Below, piece after piece: positions 36,103 to 44,873 of a stretch of DNA of 64,000 nt. Each line of letters begins with the position of its first letter. Position 1 is the first letter of the stretch. The stretch covers positions 248,001-312,000 of the forward strand of contig NZ_LMAU01000002.1 in NCBI RefSeq assembly GCF_001441535.1, read 5' to 3'. The translations under genes were made by a program, and so were the position numbers. The notes under the pieces are model-generated. The model had not been told where the DNA came from. It did no database searches and saw only the letters and a list, made by a program, of their open reading frames with translations. The DNA is from Tsuneonella troitsensis (GTDB lineage: Bacteria; Pseudomonadota; Alphaproteobacteria; Sphingomonadales; Sphingomonadaceae).

Positions 36103-36372
36103 ATGACCGCCGACTTTTCCACACGCCTTGCTCGCGCGCGCTTTCGGGCCTGGCACCGCGGCACGCGCGAAGCGGATTACATGATCGGCGGATTCTTCGA
36201 CCGCTACCATGCGGGCTGGGACGAAGCGGCGCTCTCATGGTTCGAAGCGTTGCTTGAGGAAGACGACGTCGATGTCATGGCGTGGGCGCTCGGCTCGCAG
36301 CCGGTTCCCGCCGAACTCGTCGGCGATCAGATGACCGCGATGCAGCGCCTCGATTACGTCGAGATGCCCTGA
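36103..36372 (+). CDS. sdhE: succinate dehydrogenase assembly factor SdhE
   Basis: An 89-residue SdhE/SDHAF2 protein that promotes covalent flavinylation of SdhA. The family RAWHRGTREADYMIGGFF motif (RGxxE/D in the flavin-contact region) and the closing WF..LLEEDDVDVMAWALG segment are present. The ATG at 36103 is preferred to an earlier frame since the family begins close to it. It lies between recG (divergent) and the GDT1 gene (convergent). Confidence 0.93.
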   Translation: MTADFSTRLARARFRAWHRGTREADYMIGGFFDRYHAGWDEAALSWFEALLEEDDVDVMAWALGSQPVPAELVGDQMTAMQRLDYVEMP

Positions 36373-36388
36373 GCGCGCCGGGCCCTCG

Positions 36389-36958
36389 TCATATCATCGC
36401 GGCATCGGCGATGACCCAGATGCCGATCCCGAGGAACAGCGTCGCCGCGATCGCCCGAAGGAGCTTCATCGACACGCGCTCGACGAGCGCATTGCCGAGA
36501 TAGACAGCCGGGACGTTCGCCAGCATCATGCCGAGCGTGGTGCCGATAGTGACCGCGACGACATCCTGGAACTGCGCGCCCAGCGCGATGGTGGCGACCT
36601 GGGTCTTGTCGCCGATCTCGACGATGAAGAATGCGACCGTCGTGGTCAGGAACGCCCCGAAGCGCGGAGCCTTCGGTTCCTCCGATTCGTCGAGCTTGTC
36701 GGGAACGAGCGTCCAGATCGCCATCGCGACGAAGCCCGCGCCGACCGCGTAGCGGAACCAGGGGCCTTCCAGCAAAGACGCTACCGTCTGGCCCAGGAAG
36801 GCGGCGATCCCGTGATTGGCGAGCGTGGCGACAAGGATGCCCATCACGATCGGCAGCGGCTTCCCGAAACGCGCGGCCAGGACGATCGCCAGCAGCATCG
36901 TCTTGTCGCCGATTTCGGCCAGAGCGACGACGGCGGTGGAGGTAAGGACAGCTTCCAA
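36389..36958 (-). CDS. TMEM165/GDT1-family manganese exporter-like protein
   Basis: A 189-residue membrane protein with two internal repeats, each bearing the signature EIGDKT (ALAEIGDKTMLLA and FIVEIGDKTQVATI). Six hydrophobic helices fit the UPF0016/GDT1 family, which exports Mn(II) or Ca(II). The start is TTG at 36956-36958, with GGAG seven bases upstream; a GTG at 36997 would add 13 non-homologous residues. A yybP-ykoY-type riboswitch lies directly upstream, which supports a manganese role and suggests induction when Mn is high. Confidence 0.9.
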   Translation of the reverse strand: MEAVLTSTAVVALAEIGDKTMLLAIVLAARFGKPLPIVMGILVATLANHGIAAFLGQTVASLLEGPWFRYAVGAGFVAMAIWTLVPDKLDESEEPKAPRFGAFLTTTVAFFIVEIGDKTQVATIALGAQFQDVVAVTIGTTLGMMLANVPAVYLGNALVERVSMKLLRAIAATLFLGIGIWVIADAAMI

Positions 36959-36999
36959 TGAATGTCTCCGGGCCGGGCTTCGAGACTGCAACGACACCC

Positions 37000-37150
37000 G
37001 CGCTCCCGCCCGGCCGGACAGGAGTCAGGTGCCATTGGTCTTGCCCGAGCGGAAATTCCGCTCCCCTGCGCCACGACCTCTCGGCCGAGCATGTTGACGC
37101 GAGGGAACCGCGTGAGCGGCGCGCTACTCCCCAGATGACGCGGCGCCTCT
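37000..37150 (-). promoter_or_regulatory. yybP-ykoY-type manganese riboswitch
   Basis: On the minus strand the leader of the GDT1 gene contains the GGGGAGTAGC motif near its 5' end (complement of 37123-37132), GTCAACATGCTCGGCCGAG in the middle and the second conserved loop GGGCAAGACCAATGGCACC. These are the two loop elements that form the Mn-binding pocket in this riboswitch class. A GC hairpin (GTCCGGCCGGGC) follows before the TTG start and could gate translation. The boundaries are approximate. Confidence 0.8.
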
Positions 37151-37207
37151 AGCAGGCCGACATTCTCGTTTCAATCACTGCGCAATGGCGGTTGGATAAT
37201 TCCCGTT

Positions 37208-37261
37208 CGGCCCTATGTGAGGGCCTCACCCGTCCCCTGCCCGAACCCCTCGGGCGGGTTT
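37208..37261 (+). promoter_or_regulatory. tandem hairpins in the mfd leader
   Basis: GGCCCT-ATGTG-AGGGCC (37208-37224) is followed by GCCCGA-ACCCC-TCGGGC (37238-37254) and then GGGTTTT. The second hairpin looks like a weak intrinsic terminator placed about 50 bases before the mfd start. A possible -10 GATAAT lies at 37195-37200. The structure may attenuate mfd, or end a short upstream transcript. Confidence 0.5.
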
Positions 37262-37308
37262 TCGCGCGTGTGCGGAACGGCGCGCGGCCCCGGCAATTTG
37301 GATACGAC

Positions 37309-40300
37309 ATGCCCGATATCACGAAGATCCTCGCCGCCACCGCTCCGCTGACGCTGTCGTCCATCCCGCGCGGCGCACAGCCGCTGGTGCTGGCGGACCT
37401 GGCGCGCGCAGCGAAGGGCCGCGCGGTCTTCATCGCGCCCGACGACGCGGCGATGAGCGGGATCGCGGACGCCGCGCGCTTCTTCGCGCCAGAGCTCGAG
37501 GTAATCGAGTTTCCCGCATGGGACTGCCTGCCCTACGACCGTGCCAGCCCCGCCCTGTCGGTCAGCGCGCGGCGACTGGCCGCGCTGCATCGCCTGCAGG
37601 CGGGCAAGATCGGCAGCCAGCTGCTCGTCACGACCGTCAACGCGCTGCTCCAGCGCGTCCTGACCCCGTTCCGCGTGCGCGAGGCGGTGCGCGAACTGAA
37701 GCCGGGGATGACGATAGCGCGCGAGGCGCTGATCGGCCTGCTGCAGCGGCGGGGCTACAACCGCACCGATACCGTGATCGATCACGGCGAGTTCGCGGTG
37801 CGCGGCTCGATCTTCGACCTTTTTCCCAGCGGGCTCGATGCCGGCCTGCGGCTCGACTTCTTCGGCGACGATCTCGAATCGCTGCGCCTGTTCGATCCCA
37901 ACACCCAGATGACCACCGGCGTCATCGACCGGCACCTGCTGATCCCGGCGAGCGAAGCGCTGCTCGACGAGGATACGATCAAGCGCTTCCGCTCGCGCTA
38001 CCGCGAGCGCTTCGGCGCCAATGCGACGCAGGACCCGCTCTACCAGGCGATCAGCGACGGTCGCCGGTTGGCCGGAATGGAGCACTGGCTCCCGCTGTTC
38101 GAGGAGCGGCTGTCCACGCTGTTCGATCACCTGAACGAGGCCGATCTTCTCGTGATCGACAACGCCGCGCTGTCGGCCGCCGACGAGCGCCTGTCCGATA
38201 TCGCCGACTATCACCGCCAGCGCGAGGAAGGGACCTACCGCCCTCTCCCGGAAGAGGCGCTCTACCTAGGCAAGGACGAATTCACCCACGCTCTATGGGA
38301 ACGGCCAGTCCACCGCGCTTCGATCTTCGCCGAACCGGAGAGCGGCACCGTCATCGACTTCGGGTTCCAGTCGGGCCGCGATTTCGCGCCGGAGCGGGCG
38401 CGCGGCGACAACGTCTATGCCGCCGCGGCCGATCACCTCAAGGCTGCAGGGAAGGCCGGGAAGAAGCCGCTGCTGGCGACCTATTCGAAAGGCAGCCGCG
38501 CCCGCATCGCGTCGATCGTGGGCGAGGCCGGCGCGCCGATGGAACTGGCGGAAACCTGGCAGGAAGCACTCGGTCTGTCGGCCAGAGGCAAGCCGGTCGC
38601 GCTGGTCCTGCCGCTGGAGGCGGGCTTCGCCAACGACCAGATCGACCTGATCACCGAGGCCGACGTGCTGGGCGACCGGCTCGTGCGCCGCAAGAAGAAG
38701 CGCAAGAGCGCCGACGCCTTCCTGGCCGAACTGCAGGCCCTCAATGCCGGGGACCTCGTCGTCCACATCGACCACGGCATCGGCAAGTATCTCGGGCTGG
38801 AAGCCATCCCGGTCGGCAAGTCGAAGCACGACTGCGTGATGCTGGCCTACCACGGTGGCGACAAGCTCTACGTGCCCGTAGAGAACCTAGAGGTTCTCAG
38901 CCGCTACGGTTCGAGCGAGGAGATGGTCGCGCTCGACCGCCTCGGCGGAGAGGCATGGCAGAAGCGACGCGCCCGGCTGAAGGAGCGCATCCGCGAGATC
39001 GCGCACGAACTGCTCCGCACTGCCGCCGCTCGCGCGCTGCGCCAGGCGGCCGTAATCGACAAGGACGAGGCCAGCTACAACCAGTTCGTCGACCGCTTTC
39101 CGTGGGAAGAGACCGACGACCAGGACCGCGCGATCGAGGAAGTCCTCGAAGACCTGGCCAGCGGCAAGCCGATGGACCGCCTCGTCTGCGGCGACGTCGG
39201 CTTCGGCAAGACCGAGGTCGCCTTGCGCGCTGCGTTCGCCGCCGCGATGAGTGGGCGGCAGGTCGCCGTGGTCGCGCCGACCACCCTGCTCGCCCGCCAG
39301 CACTACGAGAACTTCTCGGCGCGCTTCTCCGGATTCCCGCTCAAGGTGGGTCGCCTCAGCCGGCTCGTCACCGCGAAGGAGATGGCCGACACGCGCGAAG
39401 GCCTGAAATCGGGCGATATCGACGTCGTGATCGGCACCCACGCGATCTTGTCGAAGACGACCGCGTTCAAGAACCTCGGCCTCGTGATCGTGGACGAGGA
39501 GCAGCGTTTCGGGGTGACGCACAAGGAAAAGCTCAAGCAGTTGCGCGCCGACGTCCACGTCCTCACTCTCACCGCCACGCCGATCCCGCGCACGCTGCAG
39601 ATGGCGATGAGCGGGTTGCGCGAGCTTTCGACCATACAGACCCCGCCGGTCGACCGGCTCGCGGTGCGAACCTACGTTATGGAATGGGACGACATGGTGA
39701 TGCGCGAGGCGCTGCTGCGCGAGCATCATCGCGGCGGGCAGAGCTTCATCGTTGTCCCCCGCATCGCGGACATGCCGGAAGTCGAGGAATGGCTGCACAA
39801 GCACGTCCCCGAGGTGAAGGCGATCAGCGCGCACGGCCAGATGAGCCCGACCGAGGTCGAGGAACGCATGAGCGCGTTCTACGAAGGCAAGTACGAGGTG
39901 CTGCTTTCGACCACGATCGTCGAAAGCGGCCTCGACATTCCCAGCGCCAACACGATCGTGATCCACCGAGCGGATCGCTTCGGCCTCGCCCAGCTTTACC
40001 AGCTACGCGGCCGCGTCGGGCGCTCGAAGCTGCGCGCCTATGCCTATCTGACAACGCCGAAGGATACCGCGCTGAGCGAAGTGGCGGAGAAAAGGCTCAA
40101 GGTACTGGGCGATCTGGACTCGCTCGGAGCCGGGTTCCAGCTTGCGAGCCACGACCTCGACATTCGCGGCGCCGGCAATCTGCTGGGCGACGAACAGTCG
40201 GGCCACATCCGCGAGGTCGGCTTCGAACTGTACCAGGCGATGCTGGAAGACGCGATCCTGGCCGCTAAGGCCGGCGATATCGGGCTCGAGCGCGAGGCGG

Positions 40301-40776
40301 GGCCGAGCCCGCAGATTACGGTCGATGCCCCCATCATGATCCCGGAAGAATACGTGCCCGATCTCGCGGTGCGCATGGGCCTGTATCGCCGCCTCAACGA
40401 TGCGCGCGACCAGGGCGAAATCGAGAGCCTCGCCGCCGAAATGATCGACCGCTTCGGACCGCTGCCCGCCCCGACTGCCAACCTCGTGAAGCTGATCGAG
40501 ATCAAGCACCAGGCCATCGTTGCCAACATCGCCAAGATCGATGTCGGCGCGCGCGGCACGCTGGTGACCTTCCACAAGGACGACTTCCCCGATCCCGCCG
40601 GCCTGATTGCATGGGTCGACCGCGTCGGGCCCGATGCGAAGTTGCGCCCCGATATGAAGCTCGTCCTGGCGCGTGCATGGGGCGATCCGCAAAGCCGCCT
40701 CAACGGCCTTTATCAGCTTACGAAGGGTCTCAGCGGGATCGCGTCACGAGCGTTGAAACAGAAAAAAGCGGCGTGA
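37309..40776 (+). CDS. mfd: transcription-repair coupling factor Mfd
   Basis: A 1155-residue protein that removes stalled RNA polymerase and recruits UvrA. The N-terminal UvrB-homology region lacks helicase motifs, a CarD-like RNA polymerase interaction domain includes GDLVVHIDHGIGKYLGL, and the translocase has LVCGDVGFGKTEVALRA (motif I), VIVDEEQRFGV (II), LTATPIPRTLQMA (III), STTIVESGLDIPSAN (V) and QLRGRVGRSK (VI). A C-terminal TRCF domain closes it. The ATG at 37309 gives the family length; a longer upstream frame is not homologous. A strong terminator follows at 40897. Confidence 0.96.
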   Translation: MPDITKILAATAPLTLSSIPRGAQPLVLADLARAAKGRAVFIAPDDAAMSGIADAARFFAPELEVIEFPAWDCLPYDRASPALSVSARRLAALHRLQAGKIGSQLLVTTVNALLQRVLTPFRVREAVRELKPGMTIAREALIGLLQRRGYNRTDTVIDHGEFAVRGSIFDLFPSGLDAGLRLDFFGDDLESLRLFDPNTQMTTGVIDRHLLIPASEALLDEDTIKRFRSRYRERFGANATQDPLYQAISDGRRLAGMEHWLPLFEERLSTLFDHLNEADLLVIDNAALSAADERLSDIADYHRQREEGTYRPLPEEALYLGKDEFTHALWERPVHRASIFAEPESGTVIDFGFQSGRDFAPERARGDNVYAAAADHLKAAGKAGKKPLLATYSKGSRARIASIVGEAGAPMELAETWQEALGLSARGKPVALVLPLEAGFANDQIDLITEADVLGDRLVRRKKKRKSADAFLAELQALNAGDLVVHIDHGIGKYLGLEAIPVGKSKHDCVMLAYHGGDKLYVPVENLEVLSRYGSSEEMVALDRLGGEAWQKRRARLKERIREIAHELLRTAAARALRQAAVIDKDEASYNQFVDRFPWEETDDQDRAIEEVLEDLASGKPMDRLVCGDVGFGKTEVALRAAFAAAMSGRQVAVVAPTTLLARQHYENFSARFSGFPLKVGRLSRLVTAKEMADTREGLKSGDIDVVIGTHAILSKTTAFKNLGLVIVDEEQRFGVTHKEKLKQLRADVHVLTLTATPIPRTLQMAMSGLRELSTIQTPPVDRLAVRTYVMEWDDMVMREALLREHHRGGQSFIVVPRIADMPEVEEWLHKHVPEVKAISAHGQMSPTEVEERMSAFYEGKYEVLLSTTIVESGLDIPSANTIVIHRADRFGLAQLYQLRGRVGRSKLRAYAYLTTPKDTALSEVAEKRLKVLGDLDSLGAGFQLASHDLDIRGAGNLLGDEQSGHIREVGFELYQAMLEDAILAAKAGDIGLEREAGPSPQITVDAPIMIPEEYVPDLAVRMGLYRRLNDARDQGEIESLAAEMIDRFGPLPAPTANLVKLIEIKHQAIVANIAKIDVGARGTLVTFHKDDFPDPAGLIAWVDRVGPDAKLRPDMKLVLARAWGDPQSRLNGLYQLTKGLSGIASRALKQKKAA

Positions 40777-40896
40777 TCGCGAAGTCGCGACGGCGAATCT
40801 TCACTCTTTCTAAAGCATGATTCGCAACAGATTCGGCATTCGGAATATCACCCTTTCCGAAATCCGGATCCACTAGGTCATCCAGTCGTCAGACAT

Positions 40897-40926
40897 AAAA
40901 AAACCCCGGAAAACCGGGGTTTTTTC
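40897..40926. terminator. bidirectional intrinsic terminator
   Basis: AAAAAA-CCCCGG-AAAA-CCGGGG-TTTTTT: a perfect six-base-pair GC stem with an A-run on one side and a T-run on the other. It can end mfd on the plus strand and the tiny minus-strand gene at 40942. Confidence 0.95.
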
Positions 40927-40941
40927 AACACACACCGGAAC

Positions 40942-40986
40942 TCAGCGGCCGCCGAGAAACCAAGTCACATAGCCCCAAATCGACAT
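40942..40986 (-). CDS. 14-residue microprotein candidate
   Basis: An ATG at 40984-40986 is preceded by a perfect Shine-Dalgarno AGGAGGT with a five-base spacer. The frame encodes MSIWGYVTWFLGGR and a TGA stop, then a short spacer leads into the intrinsic terminator. The peptide is aromatic and hydrophobic with a C-terminal Arg, which would suit insertion in or binding to a membrane. It lies 68 bases after the EAL gene stop and could be transcribed with it or from its own promoter. No family is known to me. Confidence 0.6.
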   Translation of the reverse strand: MSIWGYVTWFLGGR

Positions 40987-41054
40987 AACGACCTCCTGTT
41001 TGCACCGATCGTGCTAACAGTGAGGGTTAACAGAAAGTAAAAGTTTTGCAAGGG

Positions 41055-43427
41055 CTAGGCGGCTAGAGACCTTTCGTGCAGGCTTCGAAGCAGGTCGTCC
41101 ATCGTCCTGGCTTTCGAATAGAGAAAGCCTTGACCGGTGTCGCAACCCATTTCGATGAGCAATCGAGCGACTGCCTCGTTTTCGATTCCTTCGGCAACGG
41201 CTACGCGGCCGAGCGAATGGATCATCTCGACCGCGGTTTTGACCAGCGCACGATCTTCAGCCGAGTGTTCGATGTTGGAAACGAAGCTGCGATCTATCTT
41301 GACCTCGTCGCTGGGGATTTGGCGCAAATAGTGAAGCGACGCATGTCCCGTGCCGAAGTCATCTACCGAAAGACCAAGGCCCATACGCTTCAGTTCCACG
41401 AGAACGATCCCCGCAAGACGATCGCTGTCGATCGGCGCGGTCTCGGTAATCTCGAGAATGAGGCTCGACGGCGGGAACGCATGCTTTGCGAGGAGTGATC
41501 CCACCGTCTGCGGGAATCTCGGGTCCCTGAGATCAAGGGCCGACACATTGACGGCAATCTTGAAATCGGGATTGACTGCAAGCGCACGCTTTCCTTCGCA
41601 CATCGCGCGATCGAGTACGAAATTCGTAATTATGTCGATGCGGTTATGCTCTTCGGCATAGGAGATGATCTGGAAGGGCTCAATCGCTCCCCTGCGCGGG
41701 TGCTGCCACCGCAAAAGGGCTTCGGCGCCCACGACGGCGCCGGATCCAAGATCGACCTTCGGCTGAAAGCGGACGTCGACTTCCTCGTTCGCGATCGCAC
41801 GCTCCAGTTCGGACAGGAACTGCACCCGCCAGGCACGATCCTCGCTGTCGTCGACCTCCGCGATATGAAACAGGCGGCCATGGTGAGCTGCGTCTTCCGC
41901 GCTCTGCATCGCGCTTTCGGTCCGCTCGCGAAGAGTGAGCGAATAATTCGGGTCGAGCCCGATCGCGGTCGCAACATCTGGGGCCTGCGTCCCAACCGAA
42001 ATGCTCCGGCGGAACAGGGCGTGGATACCCCGCAGGTGATCCTCCCGATCTGCCTCATCCAGCTTGTGGCGCTTCCAGACAAAGGTGTCCTTATCGAATG
42101 CGAACTTCGTGCACGCTTCGGAGGCTCGCAGCATTTCCTGCGCCTTGATCAGAAGCGCGTCGACCTCTTCCGGCGACAGGCAGGCGCTGATCGTCGAGAA
42201 ATTGCGGATCTTCAGCGCGACCACGTCGTAATCGCTCGCGACCCTTGAATCGTGGAAGTTTTCGATCCGGACCAGACCGGTGCTTCCCCGATAAGTCGAG
42301 CGGGCATGATTGCGGAGGCGGAATGAGCCGACCGCGAGCGCGACGATTGCGGATAACACATCAGTGTTGATCATCATCACATCGAGTGCGGCCTGTGCAA
42401 ACAGGATCAGCCCACCGACCATTACCGGAGCGCGGCGCGAGGGGTTGTTCTTGCGAGCCTGTGCCAGCAGAAACACCGAAACGACGGCGAAGGCAGGCAA
42501 CCACCCCCAGTCGCGAGGCAGGCCCCGCTTCAGCGTCTGCCCACCGACGGCATGAATCTGCGCGCCGGCAACCAGACCACGCGTCGGCATCTGATAAAGA
42601 TCGGGCGAGGTACGGTTGGCGGGGGCGATGACGACATCCCGCCCTGCGAATGTCTCTGCAGAAACTCGGCCGCGCAGAACATCGACATAACTGATCATCG
42701 GGATCGTGTCGAAGTCGATCGAGAAATCGGGCCGGTAGGTAATATCCGCTTCGTCCACCCCGGCCAGCAGCGCCGAAATCGATTTGCGTCGCTCTCCCAG
42801 AATAACCGAACTTGTCGGAAGGTCCCAGGCTAGACCGAAGACGCGCTGGTGGCCGACCATCGAGACCATCTCTGCCTTTTCGCGAAAGCGCGGGTGGGTC
42901 AACAATTGAGAGGTCGTCCCGAAGCCGCTGGCAATGACGGGAGTGGACCCGATGAATACCTTGCCGCGATGCCGATCGAGGGCGGCGGCCAGTTGGGCGT
43001 CTTCCGCTTCGCTGGACGCATCGGCCAGCGCACGATCGAAGACGACGCGCTTCGCGCCGGCAGCGAACAAGCTGTCGACAAGGCTGGCGTCGTCGCTGCG
43101 CCTCGGGTCGGTGACGCCCATTTCGCTGAGCGATTTGTCGTCGATCATGACCAGAACGGTCTGACCGTCTGCTGGACGCATGCGGACGGTGTCGCGGGAC
43201 AGATGATACAAGTCTTCGAGCGGCTGCGGAACGTGGAAGAACCCCAGAAGTAGCCCGATGACGATCGCCCACAGCGCGATGCGCTGTCGCGGGTCGCGCA
43301 ATTGCTGGTTACGTCCGCCACCTTGATCTGCAGTTTTCGCCGATCGCCTCCGAAGACGCGCCCACAGCCCCGCGAGAAACGCTGGTTGTGGGCGACTTTC
43401 GCTTGCGATCAACACGTCAGGCGGCAC
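41055..43427 (-). CDS. CHASE2-EAL c-di-GMP phosphodiesterase
   Basis: A 790-residue membrane protein. An N-terminal helix and a CHASE2 sensor domain (opening with VLVMIDDKSLSEMG, roughly residues 90-330) precede two to three membrane helices. The next region (about residues 400-530) is a GGDEF relative in which the active-site motif is lost. The C-terminal EAL domain has all catalytic elements: EALLRW, VNVSAL, EITET, DDFGTG, KIDRSF, AEGIE and TGQGF. The start is GTG at 43425-43427 with AAGGAGG five bases upstream; a longer frame adds about 58 unlikely residues. Confidence 0.88.
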   Translation of the reverse strand: MPPDVLIASESRPQPAFLAGLWARLRRRSAKTADQGGGRNQQLRDPRQRIALWAIVIGLLLGFFHVPQPLEDLYHLSRDTVRMRPADGQTVLVMIDDKSLSEMGVTDPRRSDDASLVDSLFAAGAKRVVFDRALADASSEAEDAQLAAALDRHRGKVFIGSTPVIASGFGTTSQLLTHPRFREKAEMVSMVGHQRVFGLAWDLPTSSVILGERRKSISALLAGVDEADITYRPDFSIDFDTIPMISYVDVLRGRVSAETFAGRDVVIAPANRTSPDLYQMPTRGLVAGAQIHAVGGQTLKRGLPRDWGWLPAFAVVSVFLLAQARKNNPSRRAPVMVGGLILFAQAALDVMMINTDVLSAIVALAVGSFRLRNHARSTYRGSTGLVRIENFHDSRVASDYDVVALKIRNFSTISACLSPEEVDALLIKAQEMLRASEACTKFAFDKDTFVWKRHKLDEADREDHLRGIHALFRRSISVGTQAPDVATAIGLDPNYSLTLRERTESAMQSAEDAAHHGRLFHIAEVDDSEDRAWRVQFLSELERAIANEEVDVRFQPKVDLGSGAVVGAEALLRWQHPRRGAIEPFQIISYAEEHNRIDIITNFVLDRAMCEGKRALAVNPDFKIAVNVSALDLRDPRFPQTVGSLLAKHAFPPSSLILEITETAPIDSDRLAGIVLVELKRMGLGLSVDDFGTGHASLHYLRQIPSDEVKIDRSFVSNIEHSAEDRALVKTAVEMIHSLGRVAVAEGIENEAVARLLIEMGCDTGQGFLYSKARTMDDLLRSLHERSLAA

Positions 43428-43972
43428 GCGGCCTCCTTGATTTTTGCGGTCCGAAACATCGCTATCGGATGAAATCGAAAAGAATTCGTAACCCTGATTG
43501 CCGAATTGAGAGCGTGCGATGGCACCGCTTGTCCGAATACGCGGGAGACGATGGTTAACGGGGTAACCGTTGGCAGAGGACGCGCGTGCTTCGACGAGCA
43601 TGCCATCGGTGTCACGGTTTTGCCCGTGTCTTCGACGAGCGCGAAGCGAAATACCGTTCGATTACAGGATTTTACGATGCAACGATGCGCGACATATCGT
43701 TCACGCATCGCGTCGATATGCCAAGAGACGCTGCTTGATCGCAGTTCCCAATGATTATCGCAGCGCGTGGAATTCAGTGCGAAACCTTGCCGCACAAGGT
43801 TTCGATCGGCTTACCGAGCCTGTGGCGAATATCTCTCGCGACGGTCGAAAGCAGACCGCTCGGGGGCGAGATGACAGCGCGGACGTGCCCTTCGCGGTGC
43901 GAAAAGCTCGAAACCTAGGTCGAAGGAGCAACGACTGCCGCCGGCCGAGCGGCCGACCGAATCTGCCGAATG
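43428..43972. other. 545-base intergenic region between bamD and the CHASE2-EAL gene
   Basis: No convincing gene is seen; the short frames here lack ribosome-binding sites and family resemblance. The region holds a TTAACCAT motif on the minus strand (complement of 43551-43558), similar to a CtrA half-site, two copies of CTTCGACGAG (near 43599 and 43630), and the 25-base perfect inverted repeat listed separately. It probably includes the promoter of the CHASE2-EAL gene and the end of the bamD transcript. Confidence 0.6.
43780..43804. repeat. perfect 10-bp inverted repeat
   Basis: CGAAACCTTG-CCGCA-CAAGGTTTCG forms a ten-base-pair stem with a five-base loop, 168 bases past the bamD stop. It lacks a U-run on either side, so it may be a transcript-end stabiliser, a protein-binding site or part of an unrecognised RNA. 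Confidence 0.8.
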
Positions 43973-44776
43973 TCAGCTCGCGGTGACGCCCTGGGCACGT
44001 TCCTGCACCAGTTCGAAGGCCTTCTCGTACCACTCGTTGCCGGGATAGTTCGCTCCCAGGACCGCGGCGTTCTTCACCGCTTCCTCGGGCACGCCGAGGG
44101 CAAGGTTGGTTTCGACGAGGCGATAGAGTGCTTCGGGTGCGTGGCTGGTCGTCTGGAAATTGGTGACGACGTTCTGGAAACGGATTTGCGCCGCCAACCA
44201 GTTGCCGCTCCGTTCGTAGTAGCGGCCGATCTCCATTTCCTTGCCCGCAAGGTGATCCTCGACCAGGTCGAGCTTCAGCTTGGCGTCGCTCGCGTATTCG
44301 GACGCGGGATAGCGGCGGATCAGTTCCTGCAGCGCGGTGCGCGTCTGTTCGGTCACCTTCTGGTCGCGGGTAACGTCGCTGATCTGCTCGTAATAGCTGA
44401 TCGCGATCAGGTAATAGGCATAGGGCGCATCGCGGTTGCCGGGGTGGATCGACAGGAAGCGCTGCGCGCTCTCGACCGACTTGGTGTAATCGGCGGCCAC
44501 ATAATAGCTGAACGCGCTCATCAGCTGCGCGCGGCGGGCCCACGGCGAATAGGGATGCTGGCGCTCCACCTCGTCGAACAGCGCGGCGGCGACCTTGGGC
44601 TGCCCGCGATCGAGCCGGCCCTTGGCGGCGGCATAGAGCGATTCGACATCGCGCGCGATATACGCCGTATCTCCCGGCCGGGAACCGCCGGCACAGGCCG
44701 ACAGGATCAGCGTGGCGCAGCCCAGGGCGGCGGCGGAGAGGGCGAGTTTGGCGCGCGAGCGTGAGCGGATGTGCAT
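43973..44776 (-). CDS. bamD: outer membrane assembly lipoprotein BamD
   Basis: A 267-residue lipoprotein with signal lipobox LILSACAG and five TPR-like repeats (for example AKGRLDRGQPKVAAALFDEVERQHP and FQNVVTNFQTT). BamD is the essential lipoprotein of the BAM complex that folds outer-membrane proteins. The family start AYIARDVESLYAAAKGRLD region follows the lipid anchor directly. The gene ends before the long gap upstream of the CHASE2-EAL gene; no other Bam gene is near. Confidence 0.94.
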   Translation of the reverse strand: MHIRSRSRAKLALSAAALGCATLILSACAGGSRPGDTAYIARDVESLYAAAKGRLDRGQPKVAAALFDEVERQHPYSPWARRAQLMSAFSYYVAADYTKSVESAQRFLSIHPGNRDAPYAYYLIAISYYEQISDVTRDQKVTEQTRTALQELIRRYPASEYASDAKLKLDLVEDHLAGKEMEIGRYYERSGNWLAAQIRFQNVVTNFQTTSHAPEALYRLVETNLALGVPEEAVKNAAVLGANYPGNEWYEKAFELVQERAQGVTAS

Positions 44777-44873
44777 GAGGGGCGCCTATAACCGCCCCCC
44801 GCGTGAACGCAAAGTGAAAGGGCCGCTCCTTCCCTCTCCATTCCCCGTCACTTTCCTACACGCGGGAACTCAC

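Noticed and set aside
37518-40268. A 916-codon plus-strand frame inside mfd
   Set aside because: It is a +1 frame within mfd with Arg/Pro/Gly-rich low-complexity content and no recognisable domain.
43551-43558. TTAACCAT as a CtrA-binding site
   Set aside because: The half-site is exact, but the usual second TTAA at seven-base spacing is missing, so it is only noted in the intergenic entry.
43409-43986. Possible small genes in the gap between the CHASE2-EAL gene and bamD
   Set aside because: The frames are short, lack a ribosome-binding site, overlap supported genes and do not look like proteins.
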